A program made the position numbers and the translations under genes. Positions 1 through 7,572 of a stretch of 27,007 nt of DNA are shown piece after piece (the stretch's first letter is position 1; every line of letters begins with the position of its first letter). This DNA comes from a virus. The notes beneath the pieces are model-generated. The model did not search any database. It worked only from the letters and a program-made list of their open reading frames with translations, and was not told the origin of the DNA. The stretch spans positions 1 through 27,007 of IMG/VR virus record IMGVR_UViG_3300028823_000200; one strand, given 5' to 3'.

Positions 1-144
1 TACCAGATCACATGAACCAGTAGTTGGTTGATGACCTTTGACAAACAGATCACCAGATGCCACCGCATCGGTATCTGAGAGTGTTACCAGATCACATGAA
101 CCAGTAGTTGGTTGATGACCTTTGACAAACAGATCACCAGATGC
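1..144 (-). repeat. Perfect 60-bp direct repeat, period 84 bp
   Basis: Bases 1-60 and 85-144 are identical. The 24-base spacers that follow (61-84 and 145-168) differ. Eighty-four bases equals two 14-residue protein units, so the copies stay in frame. DNA identity here, against only protein-level similarity in the other units, points to a recent duplication or gene conversion. Confidence 0.95.
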
Positions 145-606
145 TGTTGCCCTGTCGTGTCCCTTTGTGAATAAATTTATCGACGCAGATGAATCTGTAT
201 GCCCATGAATAAACAAGTTGAATGAATTATTGGTTTGTTCATGACCGGATATAAAAAGATACCCAGAAGAAACAGAAGATAGTGCTGGTGCTGATAAGAA
301 TAAATCACATTGTCCAGAATTCGAAGATAATGCATTAATGAATAAATCGTTTGATGCAGAAATATCAGTACTGCCATTAATAAATAAATTATGATAAAAA
401 GAAAACAAATCACTTGCAAGTATGAACAGTGTATTAGATGAATTATCTATCCCGTGCCCACCGATAAATAAGTCACCAGATACAGACACACTTTCTTGTC
501 CAGTAATAAATAAGTCAATAGAATTATTGACAGTTTCATATCCTTCTACGTATAGGCTGCACTGTTTTGTTATTTGGTCATATGCACTAATAAACAGATT
601 ACCAGA
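1..606 (-). repeat. At least 14 tandem 14-residue (42-bp) protein repeats
   Basis: In the minus frame, residues 638-839 break into units of 14 (one has 15): SGNLFISAYDQITK, QCSLYVEGYETVNN, SIDLFITGQESVSV, SGDLFIGGHGIDNS and so on. The core is S-x-[ND]-L-F-[IV]-x-G-H. Such short strand-turn units fit a beta-solenoid or stacked hairpin, which is inference. The array continues past the window edge. Confidence 0.85.
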
Positions 607-2517
607 AGCCGATAGATCAGTATCCCATGGATTATAGCTAAAAGCTAGATCAAATAAGCTGTATTCATCTAGGGGAGCATGTTTCGTCTTGCCAAGATAA
701 TGTAGTTTGAATAATTCTGAACTAGAGAACTGTTCTGTATCGGCCCACATAATAGCTTCGTCTAATAATTGGCCAATATTACCATCTTGTGCCGTCACTC
801 TCGGTGCGGTGTCCGTGGTAATAGGACTTTGCGATCCAGAATTTTGTATCCCTTGGTTTATCCACGGCAAGCCATTGATAGATGTGCATAGATTCCAATT
901 ATTGTCACCTTGATATCTAAAATCAAACAAAACAAAATAATCATCATAATCAGAAATTATATCAAGAAAATTTATAATTTCTGAATCATTCCAGTAAGCA
1001 TTTTCATTGATGGAAATGTATCCAGAAGTTATGTCTAATTTATATCCTCGCTCTATCCTTACAATTGCTCCAGATGAAACAGAAAAGTTTGCCCAACAAC
1101 CCATGGTAAATCCAGACGAATCTATTGTCGAAGGATATATGGCTGATTCACTGGAATATATATCATGATATTGGGTGTAAACCAATCTAACCGTTTCGGT
1201 CTCACTATCAAAAACTACAAATCGGTCATCCCCCAAATATGTTGCTGTATTATCTTCGCCTGAAGTAAGGTCTGGATCATATGAATATGGGGTAATGTTG
1301 CCTATGTTCATAAAATAATTTTCATCTACTGTGAAAAAACCAGCCTGCATAGAAGTTGCCTGTTCTTGAACACTATATATCCCTCTGCCTTGCTGTGCAT
1401 CATACGCCAGCCTTGGTACCCACAATGTCTGTGAGTTGGCAGTTTTAGGTACAGAAAATTTATGTGTTATAACAGAACCAGATACATTATATGAATTAAA
1501 AATGATAGTACCAGCCGAATATTCTGATCTGTGCGCAGTTACAAAACAAGAATCATTAATCTTGACCATTGTATTTACCAAATTACCAGCACCATCAACA
1601 TCAATAGCTGGTTCAAGAGACATGTTCGTTCCAGAAATATTGACAATTCTAGCAACATCCTGATTATCGTTTGCCAAATCTCTATATTTTAAAATAGCTT
1701 TGTCTTGATCTAGAACAACAACTCTTCCTAAATCACCACTTGGTATTATCAGTGGTGATCCTGCGAACACATCTCCATTATCTGCTATGGTACCATAGCG
1801 TAGATATAAATTGTCCTGACTGCCGCCAGTTCCGTCATAATATGAAAATATAAAACCACCAGAAGTTGCACCTAAAACCGGTGACAACGACATGTCTCCC
1901 CCAAAGGCAAAGCTACCACTTTGTTCTATATCATAATTGAGCGAATTAAATGATACAACATCGTTGTCAACTTCGAAACTAATAGCTCCAACCCGAGAAG
2001 AATTGCTCATAGCTAGAACACATACATATAGATTTCCGCTAACATTGATAACTTGATTTGCACCTTTATTAATCAGGATTGTTGTGTTTGGTGCGGCACT
2101 ATAAGTGCTACCAGCACTTATCGTATCACCACTAACAGATATAACTTGTGCTTTTATTCCCTGATTTCTGTCAAGGTGTACAAACAATACTCTATTGTCA
2201 TCATCTGGTTTTGGAACCAACCAACATCCAAGGTTGCCAGCATACACATCTATGAACTCACCACTACTACTAATTACTGGGCCACCGATAGCACCTATCC
2301 CACTAGAAATAATAGCTGGTCCAAACGAAGCAGAGCCATTCCATATATCACCATTAATACCATCACTGTAATCGTCAAGGGGGTGATAAAAAACAACATT
2401 ATCCGAATCCAAAAATCCACTGGCAGACAAAGACCCAGCTATATATATATCAATAGATTCAGATAAAACTGAATGCCCAAAGGTGTATAAATTACCAGAA
2501 GTAGATATAAGCGCCAT
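1..2517 (-). CDS. Tail fibre/adhesin with LamG-like domain and 14-residue repeats (3' end cut by window)
   Basis: The frame is open without a stop from an ATG at 2517 (Shine-Dalgarno GGAGG nine bases upstream) to base 1, giving 839 codons, so the C-terminus lies outside the window. The N-terminus (MALISTSGNLYTFGHS) holds two copies of a 14-residue repeat. Near residue 40 a segment with FYHPLDDY begins, which resembles the start of concanavalin/LamG-like domains. Around residues 470-610, TMGCWANFSV and a closing IMWADTEQFSSSELFKLHYL look like a second half of a LamG-like jelly roll. From residue 638 onward the chain is tandem 14-residue repeats of the form SGDLFIxGHxxxxx. Serine, glycine and asparagine are abundant and there is no signal peptide. 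It is the last of the virion genes, after the connector-like protein and the propeller protein, so a receptor-binding tail fibre is the natural inference. The exact role is unproven. Confidence 0.75.
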   Translation of the reverse strand, partial: MALISTSGNLYTFGHSVLSESIDIYIAGSLSASGFLDSDNVVFYHPLDDYSDGINGDIWNGSASFGPAIISSGIGAIGGPVISSSGEFIDVYAGNLGCWLVPKPDDDNRVLFVHLDRNQGIKAQVISVSGDTISAGSTYSAAPNTTILINKGANQVINVSGNLYVCVLAMSNSSRVGAISFEVDNDVVSFNSLNYDIEQSGSFAFGGDMSLSPVLGATSGGFIFSYYDGTGGSQDNLYLRYGTIADNGDVFAGSPLIIPSGDLGRVVVLDQDKAILKYRDLANDNQDVARIVNISGTNMSLEPAIDVDGAGNLVNTMVKINDSCFVTAHRSEYSAGTIIFNSYNVSGSVITHKFSVPKTANSQTLWVPRLAYDAQQGRGIYSVQEQATSMQAGFFTVDENYFMNIGNITPYSYDPDLTSGEDNTATYLGDDRFVVFDSETETVRLVYTQYHDIYSSESAIYPSTIDSSGFTMGCWANFSVSSGAIVRIERGYKLDITSGYISINENAYWNDSEIINFLDIISDYDDYFVLFDFRYQGDNNWNLCTSINGLPWINQGIQNSGSQSPITTDTAPRVTAQDGNIGQLLDEAIMWADTEQFSSSELFKLHYLGKTKHAPLDEYSLFDLAFSYNPWDTDLSASGNLFISAYDQITKQCSLYVEGYETVNNSIDLFITGQESVSVSGDLFIGGHGIDNSSNTLFILASDLFSFYHNLFINGSTDISASNDLFINALSSNSGQCDLFLSAPALSSVSSGYLFISGHEQTNNSFNLFIHGHTDSSASINLFTKGHDRATASGDLFVKGHQPTTGSCDLVTLSDTDAVASGDLFVKGHQPTTGSCDLV

Positions 2518-2529
2518 ATATTCCTCCAG

Positions 2530-3078
2530 CTAGAATCTGTCTGTTCGCCCTGATGTCCATACAGCAAACTGATCATAATACCATGAAATAGTGCTTAAAG
2601 CATTCCCGCCAGGTACTCTATATGGACCCAAAACAGCTTTCCCAATTCTACCGCCACCTGAAGCTGCACCAGACGCCAATAAAGACCATTTAAGTTTTTC
2701 GTATGCCGCACATGGTCCTATCTCCAAAATGTCACGGTAACCCCTAAAACTGACACTCGTATCAATCGCACTGTCACCGTCTCGCACCTTGATTCCCTGC
2801 CCCAACGCCTGTTTGAACTCACCCTGCGTCAGAATGCACGCCGCTTTCAGTGGTACCAGAGCCATGAAGATGTTATCCTCGCTGATCACGGGGTCGGGAG
2901 AAATCATCAGGGCACTGATATCGTAGGTGTAATCGTAGCTGAATGGAAACTCGGCGTCAACCATGATCCCGGCAGTAATCAGCACCCGCTCAAGATACCC
3001 ATCGGTGTAAGTCTGGGGCGTTGCAATATCGCTCATCAGAACTCTCACCATCAAAACCAAATCAGTGTCCCAAGCCAT
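2530..3078 (-). CDS. Head-tail connector-like virion protein
   Basis: This 182-aa protein starts at the ATG at 3078, preceded by AGGAGGG four bases away. A longer open frame up to 3105 lacks such a site and would overlap the upstream gene. The sequence has the pattern seen in small neck/connector proteins of tailed phages: an N-terminal helical stretch LMVRVLMSDIATPQTYTDGY, a mid-segment ISPDPV near residue 62, LVPLKAACILTQGEFKQAL, and a G-x-CAAYEKLKW segment. I recognise this as a conserved phage virion family resembling the HK97 gp6-type connector, but that fold assignment is from memory of sequence patterns only. It sits eight bases downstream of the propeller gene and just before the large fibre gene, in one likely operon. 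Confidence 0.5.
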   Translation of the reverse strand: MAWDTDLVLMVRVLMSDIATPQTYTDGYLERVLITAGIMVDAEFPFSYDYTYDISALMISPDPVISEDNIFMALVPLKAACILTQGEFKQALGQGIKVRDGDSAIDTSVSFRGYRDILEIGPCAAYEKLKWSLLASGAASGGGRIGKAVLGPYRVPGGNALSTISWYYDQFAVWTSGRTDRF

Positions 3079-3086
3079 TTTCCCTC

Positions 3087-4256
3087 CTAATCGGGGTACG
3101 ACCAACGCCCACGTTCGGGCACAACAATGAAGAATTCACCATGATCATGCTCACCTTCATTTGAAGTTATTCTATAATAATAATGGTATTTCTTTTTCTC
3201 GTCAGTGAACGGAAGATGTTCTAATGACCATCCGAATTTGCCAGTGTCACCGATCGCATAACAACCGCTATTCGCAAGCATTATAGCAATATTCTGTCCA
3301 TCAACAACATCCCACACCTCGATATTAGCGCTGACCGATGTGGTAGCAAACGAGCCGATCAACTGCGGGTTGTAATCTGCCGCACGTACTAGTCGATTGA
3401 TTATTCTTAATGGTTCGTCTGATGGTGTTAGCACAGGAGGGACTGAACCGAATATAAATAGGTTACCAGATTCCTGAAATATAACCGGAGAAACCTCATC
3501 TAAGACAAATATATCATACCAAAAATTAGCAGATATTGCCAGTGTTTCTATGTTTGATCCATCTAGACTTGATCTTCTATATAAATGTGGATTCCACTCT
3601 GTCCAATATAATTTGTTTGAACTGGAGACGACAGCAATACCTAACAACCAAGCAGTTGCAGATGTTACAACCACCTCACTTCCGCTACCGTTCATATCTG
3701 ATCTGTAGATTTTGGAGGAACTAGAATCTGACCAATATATTTTTGAATTAACTAAATCTAACTCTATATCTTCTGCATAACCAGCGGCATCAGCCAATAG
3801 CAGTGTTTTGTTACTACCATCAGTATCTATTCGTGTCAAATGTTTATATGAATCAAGATAATAAAGATGTTGATTGTTTTGATCGATAGCAAGTACGTCT
3901 GCTCTAACGCCACTGGCGATAAGCATCTGATTACTTCCATCTGCGTTTGCTCGATAGAGTTCTTTATTAGCTACCGCTGGTTTGCTGTAATATATCACTC
4001 CATTAGGGCCATCCAGTGCTATTGCAGTATTATATCCGCTGACATCACTTATTATGTTTTCTTCTGGACTACTTCCATCCGAATTGGCTCTATGTATCCC
4101 ACCATTTGCTGTCCAATAAATTTTTCCTAATTCTGGAGAATATTCTACAAATATTGGATTACCAAATGTACCAGAAACAATTACAGATATATTATTACCG
4201 TCATTGTCCATTTGCACAATGGTTCCAGTTGTGTAATCTGTTGCGTATGCCATCAT
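3087..4256 (-). CDS. YWTD-type beta-propeller adhesin with C-terminal beta module
   Basis: The 389-aa product begins at tandem ATG codons (4256 or 4253). The second is better spaced from the AAAGG site. Residues 1 to about 255 contain six repeats with the LDL-receptor class B signature: GKIYWTANGGIHRANSDGS, GVIYYSKP, QHLYYLDS, SKIYWSDSSSSKIYRSDMNG and NKLYWTEWNPHLYRRSSLDG, each followed by DGSN-like turns. Six such repeats normally close a six-bladed propeller. A single SGNLFIFG unit, like the repeats of the neighbouring fibre, follows near residue 263. The last 90 or so residues (NIEVWDVVDG ... SGCYAIGDTGKFGWS ... EFFIVVPE) match the 116-aa protein encoded just upstream. With no signal peptide and a place among tail genes, a binding role on the virion is likely. 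The ligand is unknown. Confidence 0.7.
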   Translation of the reverse strand: MMAYATDYTTGTIVQMDNDGNNISVIVSGTFGNPIFVEYSPELGKIYWTANGGIHRANSDGSSPEENIISDVSGYNTAIALDGPNGVIYYSKPAVANKELYRANADGSNQMLIASGVRADVLAIDQNNQHLYYLDSYKHLTRIDTDGSNKTLLLADAAGYAEDIELDLVNSKIYWSDSSSSKIYRSDMNGSGSEVVVTSATAWLLGIAVVSSSNKLYWTEWNPHLYRRSSLDGSNIETLAISANFWYDIFVLDEVSPVIFQESGNLFIFGSVPPVLTPSDEPLRIINRLVRAADYNPQLIGSFATTSVSANIEVWDVVDGQNIAIMLANSGCYAIGDTGKFGWSLEHLPFTDEKKKYHYYYRITSNEGEHDHGEFFIVVPERGRWSYPD

Positions 4257-4284
4257 CTAACCTTTCATAAACTAAAAATAATTT

Positions 4285-4635
4285 TTAATTCTGGATAATA
4301 TAAGAACTTTTATTGTTGAGTGACGGCATACCGCCATCTCTATTTTCATGAGATATAAGTATAAAATCTCCATCGTCAGTATTCCCCAGACCGTCAGACA
4401 TTCGCCAATGAAATTGCTGACGACTGGCTGTCAGTGTTGGAATACCACTCGTAGACCAACTATACCTTCCGGTACTGTTGATCTCGGTACAACCACTAGA
4501 GGTAATTGCTACCCCAGAACCATCTTCCCACAATTCGATATTGACGGTTTGACCCGTCACCAGTTCGCCTACAATGGCAGGTGGCGAATCTGGAAAGAAA
4601 TCAAACTCAGCAATTGTTTGCCCAATAAGAGCCAT
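4285..4635 (-). CDS. Small beta-rich virion protein sharing a module with the propeller protein
   Basis: The 116-aa product starts at the ATG at 4635, five bases after AAGGAGGG. An earlier start at 4668 has no comparable site. Its body aligns by eye with the C-terminal part of the next gene's product: NIELWEDGSGVAITSSGCTE / NIEVWDVVDGQNIAIMLANS, then GRYSWS / GKFGWS, HWRMSDGLGNTDDGDFIL / YYYRITSNEGEHDHGEFFI. The shared module, about 85 residues, is beta-strand rich and could be Ig-like or a small jelly roll. I do not recognise a named family. The genes lie 28 bases apart and read the same way, so co-expression with the tail genes is likely. Confidence 0.6.
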   Translation of the reverse strand: MALIGQTIAEFDFFPDSPPAIVGELVTGQTVNIELWEDGSGVAITSSGCTEINSTGRYSWSTSGIPTLTASRQQFHWRMSDGLGNTDDGDFILISHENRDGGMPSLNNKSSYIIQN

Positions 4636-4695
4636 TTCAACCCTCCTTACATCACACATTTGCCCCAACCATCGGGACTACCAAGATTTCAAATA

Positions 4696-5082
4696 TTATT
4701 TTACTGCCAATTCCATCAACCGATTAATTACATCTGGAATCATAAAATATCGCTGAAATTCTTTCTCAGAATATCGAATACGCAAAGCCACATCACGAGA
4801 TCGCAGCGGAAATTGTATTGTGTGAAGCCGTTTGGTAACTGTCGAGGAATCAACACCTAGAAGCCGCCCAATCTGAGATACCGACAGACCCAGATTGTAC
4901 AGTGCTATAAAAACAGAATCGTGGAAGATTTGGTTTGCCTCCGATCGACTCCGTATCATCACACCAAGAGACTTGAGTCTATTATACACAGTAGTTTCAC
5001 TGCAACCGTCAATACGGGCAATTTCTGCACAACTCCTACCCTTGTTATATAATTCAATCACTGTTGCGTCTGGCAGAGACAT
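4696..5082 (-). CDS. Helix-turn-helix DNA-binding protein with two HTH repeats
   Basis: The 128-aa product starts at the ATG at 5082 with a GGAGG site five bases upstream. It has two homeodomain-like HTH units: residues 6-46 (IELYNKGRSCAEIARIDGCS then TVYNRLKSLGVMIRS) and 57-96 (ALYNLGLSVSQIGRLLGVD then STVTKRLHTIQFPLRS). The units match the N-terminal HTH repeats of the HNH endonuclease encoded directly upstream, but no nuclease domain follows. The rest is a short helical tail. It may be a regulator, or the DNA-binding remnant of a homing endonuclease. A GTGTATAAT promoter-like motif lies 39 bases before its start, so it leads the tail-gene transcript. I cannot tell the two roles apart. Confidence 0.65.
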   Translation of the reverse strand: MSLPDATVIELYNKGRSCAEIARIDGCSETTVYNRLKSLGVMIRSRSEANQIFHDSVFIALYNLGLSVSQIGRLLGVDSSTVTKRLHTIQFPLRSRDVALRIRYSEKEFQRYFMIPDVINRLMELAVK

Positions 5083-5118
5083 AGCACCTCCAGGAAAAAA
5101 GACCTTTCACCAGCTATT

Positions 5119-5132
5119 GGATTATACACCAA
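5119..5132 (-). promoter_or_regulatory. Promoter-like motif TTGGTGTATAATCC
   Basis: On the minus strand GGTGTATAAT covers 5130-5121. It lies between the stop of the HNH gene (5150) and the start of the HTH gene (5082), giving a predicted leader of about 32 bases. No TTGACA-like box lies 16-18 bases upstream. The same 9-mer core recurs at 13151, 22877 and 26931, with a close variant at 9096. Confidence 0.55.
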
Positions 5133-5149
5133 GGGGGCAGAAAGGGGGC

Positions 5150-5962
5150 TCAGGAATGCAGGCGGGTGTGTTCTTCGGCAGAAATGGTTACGCCATTGAA
5201 AACATCCCAAAAGGGTGGATATTCTTGGGCTAGATTAAATAAAGTATCACAGTCTTTTTCGGGGTCTAGGTCTGAATTAAGGGAAAGGAATTCTTCGAAG
5301 ATTTGGGCGAATGGTTTGAGATGGTGGATTTCGAGTTTGCCACCACGTTCCCCAGATATCTGGCAAGTATAATCATCTCTGATCATGCAAGCTCGTCGCC
5401 AAATTTGCCCCTTTTCGCAATGTCTTATTCTTGTATGCAAGGGTGTTATTCCGCCTTTATATGATTTAATTCTGGCACCAGAATGCTCTGGATCAATTCC
5501 GTATTTTTTCAATATTGCAGCAATACTCGATTTATGAACGCCATAATCACCGGCTATGTCAACACAGCTTTCATATATATTTGTTTGATACCTGAGACAA
5601 ATTTTTGAATGCTCTGAAACAGGAACTTTGGTATTGGCTTCTGTCGCCTGTTTTTTGCGATCTCGCATCTTAACACCACCTTTGACAAGTCTTTCCCACA
5701 CAGATGCAGAACTCATATTATATCTTCTGGCAATTTCTGATGTGGAAAATTCTAAAATTTCATATTCATACTGTAAAGTATCAAAAGAACATTTCTCCAT
5801 ATGATTTCCGTTAGACCGTATATCCACTCCTTTTTCTCTCAATCGTGTGATCAAAGTTTGCACAGAACACCCAACTATTTTGGAAACCTTGGTTGTTGGT
5901 AGCCGTTCGTCTCGATATAATCGTATAGCTTTCTCTATATCTATTATTTTTCTGGTAGACAT
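5150..5962 (-). CDS. Free-standing HNH homing endonuclease with N-terminal HTH repeats
   Basis: The 270-aa product starts at the ATG at 5962, four bases after AGGAGG. Three HTH-like units come first: residues about 9-50 (AIRLYRDERLPTTKVSKIVG), 62-99 (YEILEFSTSEIARRYNMSSA) and 117-158 (CVDIAGDYGVHKSSIAAIL). The C-terminal HNH nuclease begins near residue 180: DYTCQISGERGGKLEIHHLK with the paired histidines, then a long loop, FNGVTISAEEHTRLH and the end of the protein. This order is typical of phage HNH homing endonucleases, which recognise a site in an intron-less or neighbouring gene and spread by cleavage and repair. It sits between the capsid gene's terminator and the tail operon and is more AT-rich than the capsid gene. 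It looks intact. Confidence 0.85.
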   Translation of the reverse strand: MSTRKIIDIEKAIRLYRDERLPTTKVSKIVGCSVQTLITRLREKGVDIRSNGNHMEKCSFDTLQYEYEILEFSTSEIARRYNMSSASVWERLVKGGVKMRDRKKQATEANTKVPVSEHSKICLRYQTNIYESCVDIAGDYGVHKSSIAAILKKYGIDPEHSGARIKSYKGGITPLHTRIRHCEKGQIWRRACMIRDDYTCQISGERGGKLEIHHLKPFAQIFEEFLSLNSDLDPEKDCDTLFNLAQEYPPFWDVFNGVTISAEEHTRLHS

Positions 5963-5997
5963 AAAATCCTCCTATTAGGTAGTTTTTAATGAATGAG

Positions 5998-6027
5998 CAA
6001 AAAAGAGGCCAGAAAATCTGGCCCCTT
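5998..6027 (-). terminator. Rho-independent terminator after the major capsid gene
   Basis: Read on the minus strand, GGCCAGA-TTT-TCTGGCC forms a 7-bp GC-rich stem with a 3-base loop (bases 6023-6007), followed within two bases by six T residues (6004-5999). It begins about 21 bases past the capsid stop codon, where high expression would need a firm end. Confidence 0.85.
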
Positions 6028-6047
6028 GTTGTGATTAAAGTGTCACT

Positions 6048-7073
6048 CTAAAAGCTTCCCAAGAGGACGCGCCGTCCGTCGAGGGCTGCAAAACCGTGTT
6101 CTTGCCATCCATAAAATCCCGCCTTCTGATTACGATGCAGCGTGTCGTCCTCGAAGATCGCCAGTTCACGCTTGACCGGCATCACAAACGAGTCACCGTG
6201 CGACAGGTCGAGACCCACGACGATTTCCTCATCGCCAGTGCCCATGCTGACACCCAGCGTTGCAAAGTACGTCTGGAACTCCTGGCCCACGCCAAGCTCG
6301 TCCAGCGGATGCAGATTGACGCCGTAGATGCGAGCCATCGGGCCACCATCGTCACCAGCGGTGAAGATTTCCCGACGAGTCAGGTCGTCAACCTCATCAC
6401 TATCCCACTCACGAATGTCCTCCAGAGCCTCTGGACTGATGAACAGGTCAGTCAGACGACCGCGATTGACCGTTGCACTGTTGCCACCAGCAAGACGAGT
6501 CATAGTCGTCTTCATCAGAGACACGAGACGCTTCGTAAACTGACCAGCAGTTGCCGCCCTGTCGTACACCAGCGGAGCCCCGCCAGAGTAGTCGGTACGC
6601 CCTGCACCAGCCGCGATAATGACACGCCAACCGTCCGTGTTCATCTTCTTCACGAAACCGGCCTCCAGTACTTCCATCGCACGAGCAACGATATTCCAAC
6701 GTGCAGATGTCGCATACTTCAGCGGCCAGTCGATTGCGTTACCCACGACGTAGGTGTTGATTGTCACCGCGTCACCAGTGATGGTACGCTGTGGCAAAGC
6801 ACCTTCGGATGGGATCATATACGCCACATAGTCACTTTCCTGTGCAGTCTGGTAGAAATCCAGCGGATACTCGGCAGTTGCACTTGGGTCCAGAACTTCG
6901 GGTGCGAAGATTCCGCCCAAAATGTCGCCATCAAGCAGTGCTGAACGTAGAGGAACTTGTAGAGCCTGAGCGAGAGAATGCATCGCCTCTAGGGCCTCAG
7001 CCTTGTTGACCGAACCAGTACGCCGTAGAAGTTCAACCTGCTCAGGTGTTGGTTTTCTGATGTTACGCTTCAT
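6048..7073 (-). CDS. Major capsid protein (HK97-fold type)
   Basis: The 341-aa product starts at the ATG at 7073 after an AAGGGGG site. It follows the protease-scaffold and decoration-like genes, the usual order, and is directly followed by a strong terminator. Recognisable family segments are LDPSATAEYPLDFYQ near residue 62, DYVAYMIPSEG, the central WNIVARAMEVLEAGFVKKMN and DGWRVIIAAGAG, QFTKRLVSLMKTTMTR, FISPEALEDIREW, and the C-terminal DDTLHRNQKAGFYGWQEHGF near residue 309. These match the major head proteins of a group of tailed phages with HK97-like folds as I know them. About 340 residues is typical. The N-terminal 35 residues are helical and may be removed on maturation, which is inference. 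The GC content is higher than in the neighbouring homing gene. Confidence 0.9.
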   Translation of the reverse strand: MKRNIRKPTPEQVELLRRTGSVNKAEALEAMHSLAQALQVPLRSALLDGDILGGIFAPEVLDPSATAEYPLDFYQTAQESDYVAYMIPSEGALPQRTITGDAVTINTYVVGNAIDWPLKYATSARWNIVARAMEVLEAGFVKKMNTDGWRVIIAAGAGRTDYSGGAPLVYDRAATAGQFTKRLVSLMKTTMTRLAGGNSATVNRGRLTDLFISPEALEDIREWDSDEVDDLTRREIFTAGDDGGPMARIYGVNLHPLDELGVGQEFQTYFATLGVSMGTGDEEIVVGLDLSHGDSFVMPVKRELAIFEDDTLHRNQKAGFYGWQEHGFAALDGRRVLLGSF

Positions 7074-7087
7074 TCTTCTTCACCCCC

Positions 7088-7570
7088 TTATGTGATATCA
7101 ATCGAGACCCTCACAAAGCCATTTGCATCCTTGGTCGTCTCGAATCGACCAATCTGCGGCGAAGCACTTCCATAATTAGCAGTGCTAATATAGCCACTCG
7201 CAGCCAGATATGCAGCAGCCCCGGCAGTCGGTGTGATGCCTGCCGCAACCATATCTGTCACTACGAACCCCTTCTTGACTAGAGTACACTTCTCCCCAGG
7301 ACGAATCTCTCCGTTCTCATAGTTGCGGAAATCCCGAGTTGCACTCATAGCCGCTGCTACCGTCTGGAGCAATACACCCTTGGCAATCGCGCCTGAGGGG
7401 TTTGCCACATAGCCCACGACGTTCGGCTCATCGACAATGTTCTGTCCGATTGCCGCGCCAGAACCCTGTGTAACTACGCTAGCAACGCCGCCCTTTTCCG
7501 CAGCGACCGTAGTCCAGAAGTTGGTAATGTCGGTAACCTCGTTGTACTCACGATCTGGTTTCAAAGCCAT
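7088..7570 (-). CDS. Probable capsid decoration / head stabilisation protein
   Basis: The 160-aa product starts at the ATG at 7570 after GGGGG, two bases past the protease-scaffold stop and 14 bases before the capsid gene. It is small, glycine- and alanine-rich and beta-like: GSGAAIGQNIVDEPNVVGYV, GVLLQTVAAAM, GEIRPGEKCTLVKKGFVVTD, PTAGAAAYLAASGYIS, and a C-terminal IGRFETTKDANGFVRVSID. Proteins of this type lie between the protease/scaffold and the major capsid gene in many tailed phages and are described as decoration or head-stabilising proteins. The position is firm evidence; the exact function is inferred. Confidence 0.65.
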   Translation of the reverse strand: MALKPDREYNEVTDITNFWTTVAAEKGGVASVVTQGSGAAIGQNIVDEPNVVGYVANPSGAIAKGVLLQTVAAAMSATRDFRNYENGEIRPGEKCTLVKKGFVVTDMVAAGITPTAGAAAYLAASGYISTANYGSASPQIGRFETTKDANGFVRVSIDIT

Positions 7571-7572
7571 CC

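Noticed and set aside
1-144. The 60-bp repeats as a CRISPR array
   Set aside because: They are in-frame coding repeats of a fibre protein, only two perfect copies are seen, and the spacer-like parts also encode repeat residues.
6096-6944. A 282-codon plus-strand open frame
   Set aside because: It lies antisense to the major capsid gene, has low-complexity odd composition, no ribosome site and no family resemblance. It is a shadow of the high-GC capsid frame.
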